Shown: positions 7,897 through 16,424 of the stretch, one piece after another
Layout of the letters: the number at the start of each line of letters is the position of its first letter
Position numbering within the stretch: position 1 is the first letter of the stretch
From: Candidatus Stramentimicrobium fermentans
GTDB taxonomy: Bacteria; Atribacterota; Phoenicimicrobiia; Phoenicimicrobiales; Stramentimicrobiaceae
Length of the DNA: 64,000 bases
Assembly (NCBI GenBank): GCA_012520575.1
Contig: JAAYOB010000017.1
Location: 1 to 64,000 of the forward strand
Direction: 5' to 3'
Made by a program: the position numbers and the translations under genes
Notes under the pieces: generated by a model
What the model was told of the DNA's origin: nothing
Databases searched by the model: none
What the model saw: only the letters and a program-made list of their open reading frames with translations

Positions 7897-10410
7897 TTGC
7901 TATTTATGGAAACATTGTTTTTTTCGGTGGTAAAAAGAGGCAAGGCTAACTCTGTGCTGCGTAAGGCACAAAAATATGGAGCAGAGGATGGAACTATCTT
8001 CTTAGGAGAGGGGACAGTACAGTCTAAGTTATTGGAAAGGGTGGGCCTTGCTAAAACTTATAAAGAAATTTTGATGGTTTCAGCTACAGACGAACTCAGT
8101 ACTAAGCTACACAAAAAGCTGGGCAAAGATTTTCACTTTACCAAAAAAGACAAAGGAATTACCTTTTCTATTCCTTTTCAGAACCGGCAACTAAAGAATA
8201 GTGAACAGGAACAAGATAACTGGCGAAAAAACCCTGACTCTTCACATTTTTGCATCATCACCATCGTGGATAAGGGTAGGAGTAAAGAATGTTTAGAAGT
8301 GGCGAAAGCTGCAGGAGCAGGAGGAGGGACTCTTATCCATGGCCGAGGTGCCGGTATTCCTACTGATTATTATTTTCCTTTAGTTATAGAGCCGGAAAAA
8401 GATATCATAATGATTATTACACCCAAGGAAAAAGTTGCTGCTATCAGAGACAGTATTTTTTCCGAGCTGGAACTGGATAAAACGGGCAATGGAGTAGTAT
8501 TTGTTTTACCGGTACTGGAAACCACCGGACTTTTTGAAGACAGATATGAAGAACGTAAGGGGAGCGATGTTATTACTCAGATCCTGGAAAAAACACAGGA
8601 GGTTACCCGAACCCTGCTGCCGGTGGTGTTGTTGGTCCTCTTGCTCTGTTTTACCATCGTTGATGTTGAGACAGATATTATGCTCAGGTTTCTGGTGTGC
8701 AGCGTTATATTATTAATAGGACTATCTATCTTCTTGTGGGGTGTAGATTTAGCTATGAACCCCATTGGGGAGCACCTTTCTTGGGAAGTTGCCACCTCTA
8801 AAACGCCATTAAAGATTGCAGTCTTAAGTTTTATGTTAGGGTTTTTAATCAATGTTGCCGAGCCGGATTTACTGGTTCTCGGTTCGCAGATTGAGGCTGC
8901 CACCGGAGCCGCTATCAGCGGTCCTATCTTTGTTTATATTGTATCTGTAGGCGTGGGAATACTGGTCTCTTTGGGCGTTTTCAGATTATTACAGGATGTA
9001 CCGCATAGCAAGTTTATGGGAATTGTTTATTCCGCAATATTAGTACTTACTTTTTTTGCCTCTGAAGAATTTCTGGCTTTCTCCTTTGATGCATCAGGTG
9101 CCACTACAGGTGCACTTACCACCCCCTTTATTCTGGCATTGTCGTTAGGTTTGTCTAAAGTAAAAGGTGGCCAGACACGGGAAGAAAATTCTTTTGGCCT
9201 GGTGGGTATCATGAGTGCCGGACCAATGTTTGCAGTCATTATCATGTCTATCATTACTGGACAGAAAAATATTCAGGCTGCCACAGTTGATTTTTTAGCA
9301 GCGGAAGGCGTAATAGGTCCTATTCTGAAAATCATTCCGGAAACATTTATGGTCTCTCTGGTGGCAATACTGCCAATATCAACACTATTCTTTATCTACA
9401 ATTTTAAGAAATTTAAACTACAGAAGGATGAGTTAAAGGAAATTTGCAAAGGTTTAGCTTTCACATTATCAGGACTTGTTTTATTTTTAGTAGCCGTGAA
9501 TTCCGGATTTATGGATATGGGGCGGATAATCGGTATGGAAGTAGCAAAAATGAGCCAATGGCTATTAATCGTAGTAGGTTTTCTATTAGGACTAATTGTG
9601 GTTTTGGTGGAACCGGCTGTGCATGTCTTGGGTGAACAGGTGGAAAAGGTAACCGGCGGGCATATTCCTATCAGTATTATTAGAGCGACTCTTTCTATTG
9701 GAGTGGCCCTTGCCGTTTCCTTATCCATGGTTCGAATTTTAGTCCCTGTGGTTAAATTGCGGTATTTTCTGGTCCCGGGGTTTGCCATTGCTATACTACT
9801 TTCTTTTAAATCTGACCCGGTTTTTGTGGGAATTGCCTATGATGCCGGCGGAGTTGCCTCCGGCCCCATGACCGCTACCTTTGTGCTTGCATTTGCTCAG
9901 GGGGCAGCTACGGTAATTGAGACCGCCAATGTTTTGATGGACGGATTTGGAGTGATAGCCATGGTAGCTATGACTCCCGTCCTTTCCATAATGATTTTAG
10001 GAAATATCTTTAAACGCAAAGAGGTTAAACTTCCTGTTCTAGAAGTGAAGGAAGATTTACCTCCGGTTTTGCCGGCAGTTGATGAATTGGAGCACAATTG
10101 TATTATGGGAGTAGTAAACAGAGGTTTTGCCGAAAAGGTAGTGGAGGTAGCACGACATTCCGGTGCAACGGGTGCTACTATCATACATGGAAGGGGTTCA
10201 GGTAAACACCAGAAGATATTACCGCCTGTTATAAATATAGAGTTACAACCTGAAAAAGAAATAGTTTTATTAATTACCGGCAGCCACGTTAGTGAACAAA
10301 TAGCCGATAATTTGTTGAAAGATATTCAACTTAAAAAAGACGGTGAAATAGAAATATTTATTTCACATACCACAGCAATGGTCAAAACCCTTACAAATAC
10401 CGGGGAGTGA
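7897..10410 (+). CDS. DUF1538 membrane protein with three PII-like domains
   Basis: A very long (about 837 residues) membrane protein. Two DUF1538 modules, roughly residues 230-450 and 460-715, each hold several membrane helices and repeat an E-P-D/A-x-x-V-L-G motif (AEPDLLVLGSQIEAATG and VEPAVHVLGEQVEKVTG). Three ferredoxin-like PII (GlnB-type) domains flank them: N-terminal (FSVVKRGKANSVLRKA), second near 120-215 (GGGTLIHGRGAG), and C-terminal near 735-835 (GATIIHGRGSG). The family is thought to be a transporter, substrate unknown; PII domains suggest nucleotide or metabolite gating. Start is uncertain: TTG 7897 has AGGA 10 bp upstream, TTG 7888 is too close, ATG 7906 lacks a site. Confidence 0.8.
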   Translation: MLFMETLFFSVVKRGKANSVLRKAQKYGAEDGTIFLGEGTVQSKLLERVGLAKTYKEILMVSATDELSTKLHKKLGKDFHFTKKDKGITFSIPFQNRQLKNSEQEQDNWRKNPDSSHFCIITIVDKGRSKECLEVAKAAGAGGGTLIHGRGAGIPTDYYFPLVIEPEKDIIMIITPKEKVAAIRDSIFSELELDKTGNGVVFVLPVLETTGLFEDRYEERKGSDVITQILEKTQEVTRTLLPVVLLVLLLCFTIVDVETDIMLRFLVCSVILLIGLSIFLWGVDLAMNPIGEHLSWEVATSKTPLKIAVLSFMLGFLINVAEPDLLVLGSQIEAATGAAISGPIFVYIVSVGVGILVSLGVFRLLQDVPHSKFMGIVYSAILVLTFFASEEFLAFSFDASGATTGALTTPFILALSLGLSKVKGGQTREENSFGLVGIMSAGPMFAVIIMSIITGQKNIQAATVDFLAAEGVIGPILKIIPETFMVSLVAILPISTLFFIYNFKKFKLQKDELKEICKGLAFTLSGLVLFLVAVNSGFMDMGRIIGMEVAKMSQWLLIVVGFLLGLIVVLVEPAVHVLGEQVEKVTGGHIPISIIRATLSIGVALAVSLSMVRILVPVVKLRYFLVPGFAIAILLSFKSDPVFVGIAYDAGGVASGPMTATFVLAFAQGAATVIETANVLMDGFGVIAMVAMTPVLSIMILGNIFKRKEVKLPVLEVKEDLPPVLPAVDELEHNCIMGVVNRGFAEKVVEVARHSGATGATIIHGRGSGKHQKILPPVINIELQPEKEIVLLITGSHVSEQIADNLLKDIQLKKDGEIEIFISHTTAMVKTLTNTGE

Positions 10411-10451
10411 GATCTAAAAAGAGGAGTACATATCTTTGATCTAATCTTGTT

Positions 10452-10544
10452 AACAACTCAGAGGGCATCGACACCATAGAGCAACCAAAAGAGAAGGGGT
10501 TACCAGTCGATACCACGGGAGCTATAGAGGGTAATTTAAAGTAG
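10452..10544 (+). pseudogene. Possible transposase C-terminal fragment
   Basis: The frame ends KGLPVDTTGAIEGNLK and a stop. A P-V-x-T-T-G-A-I-E-G-N segment recalls the conserved C-terminal part of UPF0236/ISLre2-like transposases, where G-x-I-E-(G/S)-N precedes a basic tail. Only about 30 codons remain and both flanks are non-coding. Identification from memory of the motif, so tentative. Confidence 0.3.
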
Positions 10545-10696
10545 TAGCAACCTATTACATGTATTTTTTCATGTCTCATTTTACTGTTAAAACTTACTTA
10601 TCTTTACTCATACTTTGACTTGATCTTATTTTCATTAGTATTTGAGGTAAGAAAAGCACCATAAGTTGTTGACATGAACCCCCAACTCCCCATAAC

Positions 10697-10724
10697 TTGA
10701 CAAAGTAAACTATTTTTATATAAA
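10697..10724 (+). promoter_or_regulatory. Sigma70-type promoter of the iclR gene
   Basis: TTGACA (10697-10702), 16 bp, TATAAA (10719-10724). An exact copy of one half of the operator found at 11635-11653, ATTCTATA, lies at 10741-10748, around +10 of this promoter, suggesting autoregulation. Confidence 0.65.
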
Positions 10725-10780
10725 CTTAAAATGAAAATTTATTCTATATCACAGAAACAGGAAATAATTCTTTACCATAT

Positions 10781-11587
10781 ATGAATAATACAAATCCTAA
10801 GTATCCCATAAAAGTATTAAACAAGGCACTCGCTGTGCTGGAAGTATTGTTAGAGCACAAATCTCCCATTAGTATGACTGAAATCAGTGAAGAGCTGCAC
10901 TTGTATCCCAGTACCATCCACCGTATTCTAGATACTTTAAAGCACGGTGGGTATGTAGAGCAGGATCCGGTAACCCAAAAATATCAATTAGGCTTAAAGC
11001 TTTTAGAATTAGGAATGGTTAAGCTGCAACAAATTGACCTTATAAAAGAAGCCACCCCCTATTTAAAAGAATTAGCCAAAAGTTGTAATGAAACTGTCCA
11101 TTTGGGAGTATTAGATGGTACAAGCGTTCTCTATCTTGCCAAGGAAGAATCAACTCAGACCATCAGAATGATTTCTTATATTGGCAGACGTGCACCGCTA
11201 CACTGCACTTCTCTGGGGAAAGTCTTATTAGCAAACTTATCAGCAAATAAAAGAGAAAGAATGCTGGATAATATAGAGCTAATCAAACTTACTGAAAATA
11301 CCATAACTGATAAACAAGAGTTGTTAGATGAGCTCCATAAGATTGAACAACAGGGATTTGCTCTGGACAGAGAAGAGCATGAGAAATATGTTCGCTGTAT
11401 TGGCGCTCCCGTCAGGAACCATCAGGGGAAAGTAGTTGCTGCAGTAAGTATCTCCGGACCTTCATATCGTGTAAATGAAGTTATGAATAATTGCCTATTA
11501 AAAGAGCAACTAGCATCTGCTTGCCAAATGATTTCCCATCGACTGGGGTTCGATAATAAACAGATTTCTACAGGTTTTTTAGAATAA
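10781..11587 (+). CDS. IclR family transcriptional regulator
   Basis: A 268-residue regulator. Residues 12-75 form the winged helix-turn-helix (MTEISEELHLYPSTIHRILDTL), residues 85-260 the IclR effector-binding domain with LHCTSLGKVLLA and C-x-G-A-P-V. Resembles KdgR-type regulators, which sense 2-keto-3-deoxygluconate. It lies directly upstream of, and in the same direction as, the KDPG aldolase/KDG kinase genes, with a 19-bp palindrome between them. Likely repressor or dual regulator of that cluster; the effector is inferred from context. Confidence 0.88.
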   Translation: MNNTNPKYPIKVLNKALAVLEVLLEHKSPISMTEISEELHLYPSTIHRILDTLKHGGYVEQDPVTQKYQLGLKLLELGMVKLQQIDLIKEATPYLKELAKSCNETVHLGVLDGTSVLYLAKEESTQTIRMISYIGRRAPLHCTSLGKVLLANLSANKRERMLDNIELIKLTENTITDKQELLDELHKIEQQGFALDREEHEKYVRCIGAPVRNHQGKVVAAVSISGPSYRVNEVMNNCLLKEQLASACQMISHRLGFDNKQISTGFLE

Positions 11588-11588
11588 T

Positions 11589-11617
11589 TTGACAAAAAGG
11601 ACTTATTGATTTAGCAT
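11589..11617 (+). promoter_or_regulatory. Promoter of the KDPG aldolase/KDG kinase operon
   Basis: TTGACA (11589-11594), 17 bp, TAGCAT (11612-11617). The -35 box abuts the iclR stop codon. The palindromic operator begins 18 bp downstream of the -10. Confidence 0.6.
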
Positions 11618-11634
11618 TATGCTATATTGTTGTA

Positions 11635-11653
11635 TATAGAATTACATTCTATA
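11635..11653 (+). promoter_or_regulatory. Palindromic operator, probably for the adjacent IclR protein
   Basis: TATAGAATTACATTCTATA is a perfect palindrome (8-bp arms, 3-bp centre) about 10 bp after the predicted transcription start, a position suited to repression. An imperfect second copy (TATAGAAT...ATTTCTAGA) follows at about 11655-11679. A half-site recurs at the iclR promoter. Confidence 0.6.
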
Positions 11654-11731
11654 TTATAGAATAATGTTTAATTTCTAGAATAACTACCATATTCAAATTA
11701 ATCTACAAAAACTAATTTATTGGAGTACCTA

Positions 11732-12691
11732 ATGAACGATATTTTTAAAAGAATCGAAGAATTGGGCATTGTCCCAGTAGTAAAAATTAATAAACCTCAA
11801 GATGCAGTCCCTTTAGGAAAGGCTTTACTTCTGGGAGATCTTCCGGTGGCTGAAATTACCTTTAGAACATCTGCAGCTGAGTATGCCATTAAAGCACTAA
11901 CTGAGGAGCTGCCAGAACTTTTAGTGGGAGCAGGAACTGTATTAACTATTGAGCAGGTTCAGAAGGCAATATCTGCCGGTGCCCAATTTATTGTAGCGCC
12001 AGGTTTTAACACCAAGGTAGTTGATTACTGTCTGGAGAATAATATACCGATAACACCTGGGGTGAATAGTCCTACTCAAATTGAAATAGCTTTAGAGAAA
12101 GGGTTGAAAATAGTGAAATTTTTTCCGGCTGAAGCCTCAGGAGGTCTTGCCCTACTTAAAGCAATGTCTGGACCATTTTCTGAGATTAATTTTATCCCTA
12201 CCGGAGGAATTGAACAAAATAATTTGCTATCATACCTGGCCCATCCTCAAGTTATTGCCTGCGGTGGTAGCTGGATGGTTAAATCAGATCTCATCTCTTC
12301 CCAAAACTTTGAACGTATTACTGAGCTCACCAGAGAAGCAGTCTCTACCATGTTAGGATTTCAACTTGCTCATTTAGGTATAAATGAAGAAAATCAGGAA
12401 AAAGCCCTTAGCTCAGCAAACCTACTTTCACGTCATTTTTATTTTAATATTAAAGAAGGCAATAGTTCTATCTTTGCCGGTACAGGTTTTGAAGTGATGA
12501 AAGAAAGATATTTAGGTGAGCATGGTCATATTGCCATTGCTACTAATAGTATTAATCGAGCAATTGCCTACTTAAAAAGAAAAGGTATTTCTATTTTGCC
12601 AGATACAGCTAAGGAGTCTGAAGGTAAGTTAAAAGCGGTTTATCTGGATATGGATATTTCCGGGTTTGCTGTTCATCTAATACAAAGATAG
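11732..12691 (+). CDS. eda: KDPG/KHG aldolase with C-terminal VOC-like domain
   Basis: A two-domain protein of 319 residues. Residues 1-205 are a class I 2-keto-3-deoxy-6-phosphogluconate / 2-keto-4-hydroxyglutarate aldolase: catalytic Glu41 in AEITFRT and Schiff-base Lys129 in IVKFFPAE match E. coli Glu45/Lys133. Residues about 210-319 form a glyoxalase/VOC-like fold (FQLAHLGINEEN, then HGHIAIATNSI); its role is unknown. It cleaves KDPG to pyruvate and glyceraldehyde 3-phosphate. Start ATG at 11732 has GGAG 6 bp upstream; an in-frame TTG at 11720 is less suitable. First gene of the operon with the kinase next. Confidence 0.9.
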   Translation: MNDIFKRIEELGIVPVVKINKPQDAVPLGKALLLGDLPVAEITFRTSAAEYAIKALTEELPELLVGAGTVLTIEQVQKAISAGAQFIVAPGFNTKVVDYCLENNIPITPGVNSPTQIEIALEKGLKIVKFFPAEASGGLALLKAMSGPFSEINFIPTGGIEQNNLLSYLAHPQVIACGGSWMVKSDLISSQNFERITELTREAVSTMLGFQLAHLGINEENQEKALSSANLLSRHFYFNIKEGNSSIFAGTGFEVMKERYLGEHGHIAIATNSINRAIAYLKRKGISILPDTAKESEGKLKAVYLDMDISGFAVHLIQR

Positions 12692-12720
12692 TGATTAAAA
12701 GTGATTGAAGGGAGAATGTA

Positions 12721-13749
12721 GTGAAAAGATATATTACTTTTGGTGAAATAATGTTAAGGCTTAAACCACCTCACTTTGAACGATTTTTACAGAGTCCTCT
12801 GTTGGAAGCTACCTTTGGCGGCGGTGAAGCAAATGTGTCAGTTGGTTTAGCCAGATTTGGCCTTGAAGTGGCTTATGTTTCAGTTATTCCCGCTAATCCC
12901 ATAGGTGAAGCCTGTATCAGAGAATTAAAAAGGCAAGGGGTAGATACCTCGCTTATAGTAAGAAAAGGGGAAAGACTCGGTATCTATTTTATAGAAGCGG
13001 GGGCTAACCAGAGACCCTCTGTGGTAGTCTATGATCGTTCTCACTCTGCTATTGCCGAAGCAAAGCCTGGGGATATTGATTGGGATAAAGTATTTGAAGG
13101 AGCAAGCTGGTTTCATATTACCGGTATAACACCTGCTATCTCCAGTTCAGCAGCCGGTCTATCTCTGGAAGCAGTGAGAAAAGCCCGAGAAAAAAATATT
13201 ACCGTATCCTGTGACCTCAATTATCGTAAGAATCTTTGGAAATATGGTAAATCTGCCCCGGAAATTATGGGTGAATTAGTAAAATACGTTGATATAGCTA
13301 TTGGTAACGAAGAGGATTGCCAAAAATCATTGGGCATTAAGATAGACATAGATGTTGAGTCCGGAGAATTGCCGGCAGAAAAATATCAGGAAATGACACG
13401 CAAGATACTTGCTTTGTACCCCAATATAAAGAAGATAGCAATTACTCTAAGGGAGAGCCATTCAGCTGATTACAATGGCTGGTCGGCGGTATTGGATAAT
13501 GGGGAAGATTTTTTTGTTTCTAAAAAATATGAAATTCACGACATTGTAGATAGAGTTGGCGGTGGGGACACCTTCGCAGCCGGTTTAATATATGGATTAA
13601 ATAATCTCTCCGGTGACCATGAAGCTTTAGAATTTGCTGTAGCAGCATCTTGCCTTAAACATTCCATATCGGGTGACCTGCCCTTGCTATCGGCCGATGA
13701 GGTTACAAAATTAGTTAAAGGGTCGGGCACCGGAAGAGTTCAAAGATAA
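12721..13749 (+). CDS. kdgK: 2-keto-3-deoxygluconate kinase (PfkB family)
   Basis: A 342-residue ribokinase-family sugar kinase. [15 protein letters not shown] near residue 33 and the C-terminal [16 protein letters not shown], holding the catalytic Asp and anion hole, are intact; the Y-D-R-S-H-S segment near 105 is typical of KDG kinases. It would phosphorylate 2-keto-3-deoxygluconate to KDPG, the substrate of the preceding aldolase. GTG start with GGGAG. It carries a short insertion near residues 205-222. Confidence 0.85.
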   Translation: MKRYITFGEIMLRLKPPHFERFLQSPLLEATFGGGEANVSVGLARFGLEVAYVSVIPANPIGEACIRELKRQGVDTSLIVRKGERLGIYFIEAGANQRPSVVVYDRSHSAIAEAKPGDIDWDKVFEGASWFHITGITPAISSSAAGLSLEAVRKAREKNITVSCDLNYRKNLWKYGKSAPEIMGELVKYVDIAIGNEEDCQKSLGIKIDIDVESGELPAEKYQEMTRKILALYPNIKKIAITLRESHSADYNGWSAVLDNGEDFFVSKKYEIHDIVDRVGGGDTFAAGLIYGLNNLSGDHEALEFAVAASCLKHSISGDLPLLSADEVTKLVKGSGTGRVQR

Positions 13750-13768
13750 TTAAAAAAAGAGATTGAAT

Positions 13769-14557
13769 ATGAAAAAGAATAGACTTAAAGATGCTTTGAA
13801 AAATGGAAAAACTGTATTCGGTCCCTTTCTCAAATTTACTGATCCGGCTGTAGTAGAAATTATGGGATTTGCTGGCTTTGATTTTGTGATAATTGACCAG
13901 GAACATGGACCTATCTCTATTGAAACAGCACAAAATATGATTAGGGCAGCCGAATCGGTAAACATCAGTCCTATTATACGTGTAGCTAAAAATGATGAAT
14001 CCTTAATTTTAAGGGCATTAGATATTGGAGCCCAGGGTGTGGAAATTCCTCAGATTAATTGTAAAGATGATGCAATCTTGGCTGTTAATTCGGTTAAATA
14101 TTCACCACAGGGATGCCGCGGTGTTTGCCGATATGTAAGGGCAGCTAATTATTCGTCAATGGACAGGTTTAAGTATTTTGAATCAGCAAATAAAGATACC
14201 ATGATTATTATTCATATAGAAGGGGTTAAGGGAATTAGTAATCTAGATGAAATATTATCTGTTCCCGGTATCGATGTTGTTTTTATTGGACCCTACGATC
14301 TCTCTCAATCCCTGGGAATTCCTGGGAAAGTGCATGACCCAATAGTGGAAGAAAAAATGCAGGAAGTAATCTTAAAATGCAGACAACAAAAAGTAGGGGT
14401 AGGCACTTTTACCGATGATGTGCAAACTGCAAAGAAATGGGTCTCTTTAGGAGTGCAATATATGTCTTTTTCTGTTGATGTAGGAATATTATATGACGCT
14501 TGCTGTTCTCTTCGAGACAATTTAAATTTAAAAAACAGTTCTTACGCTAATATTTGA
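13769..14557 (+). CDS. HpcH/HpaI family aldolase
   Basis: A 262-residue metal-dependent class II aldolase like 2-dehydro-3-deoxyglucarate aldolase (GarL) or 2-keto-3-deoxy-L-rhamnonate aldolase. Catalytic His in IIDQEHGPIS (about residue 43), metal ligands Glu in HIEGVKG and Asp in GPYDLS, and the R-V-A-K-N segment are visible. It would cleave 2-keto-3-deoxy sugar acids to pyruvate plus an aldehyde, an unphosphorylated alternative to the KDPG route. An in-frame TTG lies two codons upstream; the ATG at 13769 is used. Confidence 0.85.
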   Translation: MKKNRLKDALKNGKTVFGPFLKFTDPAVVEIMGFAGFDFVIIDQEHGPISIETAQNMIRAAESVNISPIIRVAKNDESLILRALDIGAQGVEIPQINCKDDAILAVNSVKYSPQGCRGVCRYVRAANYSSMDRFKYFESANKDTMIIIHIEGVKGISNLDEILSVPGIDVVFIGPYDLSQSLGIPGKVHDPIVEEKMQEVILKCRQQKVGVGTFTDDVQTAKKWVSLGVQYMSFSVDVGILYDACCSLRDNLNLKNSSYANI

Positions 14558-14637
14558 TTTAGTTATAGGTATATAGACCTATACCATAAAATTAAAAGCA
14601 TATACTCAATTTTATTATACTAAAAGGAGGTTATCCT

Positions 14638-15102
14638 ATGCGGATAGAAGAAAGACTAAAAGAAATAGGCTTTAGTCTACCTGAGGCTGCTAAACCTCTT
14701 GCTGAGTACATTCCGGCTAAGCTGGTTGGTAATTTAGTCTTCTGTTCCGGTCAGGGTCCGGTCAAAGACGGTAAGATGGTTTTTATAGGCAGGGTAGGCA
14801 AAGAGCTGACTATGGAAGAAGGATACCAAGCAGCTCAAATATGTGCCCTCAATTGTCTTGCTGCCATCAAAACAGCCATCGGCTCTCTGGATCGTATAGA
14901 TGAAATTGTCAGCTTAAGAGGCTTTGTGAACAGTGATTTGGGTTTCTTCCGTCAACCGGAGGTAATCAATGGAGCTTCAGATCTAATGGTAAAGGTATTT
15001 GGCGAGAAAGGCAAACATGCCAGGTGTGCATTGGGGACCTCAGCTTTACCGGGGAACATTCCAGTAGAATTGGAGATGGTTGTGAGTATTAAACAAAATT
15101 AA
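14638..15102 (+). CDS. RidA family enamine/imine deaminase
   Basis: A 154-residue YjgF/YER057c/UK114 protein of the longer RidA subgroup. The family core is visible: FCSGQGPVKDG, NCLAAIKTAIGS, and the active-site Arg in ARCALGTSALPGNIPVELEM-type C-terminus. RidA proteins hydrolyse reactive 2-aminoacrylate-type enamines released by PLP enzymes. Its presence beside two PLP lyase-like genes (22110, 24584) makes a housekeeping role for their intermediates plausible. Strong AAGGAGGT site before the ATG. Confidence 0.85.
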   Translation: MRIEERLKEIGFSLPEAAKPLAEYIPAKLVGNLVFCSGQGPVKDGKMVFIGRVGKELTMEEGYQAAQICALNCLAAIKTAIGSLDRIDEIVSLRGFVNSDLGFFRQPEVINGASDLMVKVFGEKGKHARCALGTSALPGNIPVELEMVVSIKQN

Positions 15103-15153
15103 AACTTATTGGGATTAGTGTAGATAGAGATTTAAGAATACCTGTAGGAAATA

Positions 15154-15215
15154 GTGAAAACATATTATAATCTTACTATGGGCGTGTGTTTTGTTTTCAC
15201 ATTAGGGAGGTGATC
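15154..15215 (+). promoter_or_regulatory. Leader of the sugar-binding protein gene: -10, inverted repeat, SD-like element
   Basis: TATAAT at 15166-15171 with a weak -35. Inverted arms GTGAAAAC (15154-15161) and GTTTTCAC (15193-15200) bracket the -10, a plausible operator. GGAGGTGATC (15206-15215), a 10-base match to the full anti-Shine-Dalgarno complement, lies 63 nt upstream of the ATG; stop codons follow in all frames, so it does not drive a leader peptide. Confidence 0.5.
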
Positions 15216-15278
15216 TTATAGGGTAAACTAGGGTAATGTTATTTAGTTCTAAAAAGTATAGTATAAGGAGAAAGTCAG

Positions 15279-16301
15279 ATGAAAAGAAAGCTAATTATTA
15301 GCCTATTAAGCATATTGTTTGTGGCAACAACAGTAATGGGAGGAATTGCTGCAGATAAAGGACTGGTCTATTATCTCAGTCCAAACCAGTTTGATGAAAT
15401 GCAGACAGCCGCTTCCAAAATGGTTGAAAGTGCTGTGGAAAGAGCGGGCTATACCTGCCGGACACTAGTAGCGGGTAATGAAGATTCCAATCTACAGATG
15501 AACCAACTGGAAAATGCCATTACTCAGAATCCTAAGGCTATTATTGTGGCAGCAGTCGATGGAAATGCAATTGTGGGAGGTGTAGAGCAGGCAAAAGCCG
15601 CAGGAATTCCCGTAATTGTTTTTGACAGAGTTATAAGTGAAACAAAAGTTGACTTCACTTCTGTTGCCGGATGTAAGAGAATTGGTATTATGGCTGCACA
15701 TGAAATAGCAAATCTTCTTAAAGAGAAATACGGAGAGGTAAGAGGAACCATTCTCGATATTATGGGAGACCCCGGAGATTCATATACTACCTTAATAGAA
15801 GAAGGGTTAAGAGAGACAATGGAAAATGAATATCCGAATGTTCAGATTGAAACAAAAATCGCTTATGGATGGGAAGCAACAACGGCAGCAAATATTGCCG
15901 ATGACTACCTCTTAGCACATCCTGATACAGATTTAATCTTCCCGCACTCAGACCATATGACAGTTGCTACTGCCTCAGTTTTGCAAACTAAAGGTTTACA
16001 AAAGAATGAAATTTTACTGGTATCCACTGCAGGTATGCCAAGCGGATTGCAATTAATTAGAGATGGTTGGTTAAAGGCAACTGTAGAACAGCCAGTAAGT
16101 GCTCAGGCAGAGGGAATCGCAATGTTTTTAGATGACATTATTGAGGGCAAGAAAATAGAATTGGGCCCATATGAAGTAATGGAGATACCAGCGGAAATTA
16201 TCGAGCAGCCTTATGGTCTCGAATTAAGAATATCAGGTTCTGTGATTAATGCAGAAAACGTTGATAACCCCATTTTCTGGGGAAACCAGGTCGGAGATTA
16301 A
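15279..16301 (+). CDS. Sugar ABC transporter substrate-binding protein
   Basis: A 340-residue Peripla_BP_4 (RbsB-like) protein. Signal peptide residues 1-24 (KRK, hydrophobic stretch, GIAAD). The mature protein starts with a FDEMQTAA segment and carries AIIVAAVDGNAIVGG and GIPVIVFDRVI, hallmarks of CUT2 sugar-binding proteins. It would deliver a sugar or sugar acid to the permease at 16425 with the ATPase at 19953. RBS AAGGAGA. A 17-bp hairpin follows the gene. Ligand unknown; context suggests an aldonate, lactone or amino sugar derivative. Confidence 0.88.
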   Translation: MKRKLIISLLSILFVATTVMGGIAADKGLVYYLSPNQFDEMQTAASKMVESAVERAGYTCRTLVAGNEDSNLQMNQLENAITQNPKAIIVAAVDGNAIVGGVEQAKAAGIPVIVFDRVISETKVDFTSVAGCKRIGIMAAHEIANLLKEKYGEVRGTILDIMGDPGDSYTTLIEEGLRETMENEYPNVQIETKIAYGWEATTAANIADDYLLAHPDTDLIFPHSDHMTVATASVLQTKGLQKNEILLVSTAGMPSGLQLIRDGWLKATVEQPVSAQAEGIAMFLDDIIEGKKIELGPYEVMEIPAEIIEQPYGLELRISGSVINAENVDNPIFWGNQVGD

Positions 16302-16308
16302 TAAGAAT

Positions 16309-16349
16309 AATTCTTTGGATGGGCTTTGGTTGAGCCCATCCAAAGAATT
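16309..16349 (+). terminator. 17-bp perfect hairpin after the sugar-binding protein gene
   Basis: Arms at 16309-16325 (ending GGATGGGCT) and 16333-16349 (starting AGCCCATCC) pair perfectly around a 7-nt loop. There is no T run, so it more likely protects the upstream mRNA from 3' exonucleases than terminates fully. Confidence 0.7.
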
Positions 16350-16424
16350 ATATACCACATTGGCATTAATACTTTCAATAATATTTATCCGGTTTAAATA
16401 ATAGTAGGGAAAGGCACAATAAAT

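Larger units (their letters stand above)
10411..10780 (+). other. Intergenic region with transposase scrap and iclR promoter
   Basis: No complete gene. It holds a decayed coding fragment at 10452-10544, a weak ACATG/CATGT hairpin near 10557-10574, and the promoter and half-operator in front of the IclR gene. Confidence 0.5.

Noticed and set aside
15216..15278. Leader peptide after the SD-like element before the sugar-binding protein
   Set aside because: Stop codons follow within a few codons in all three frames.
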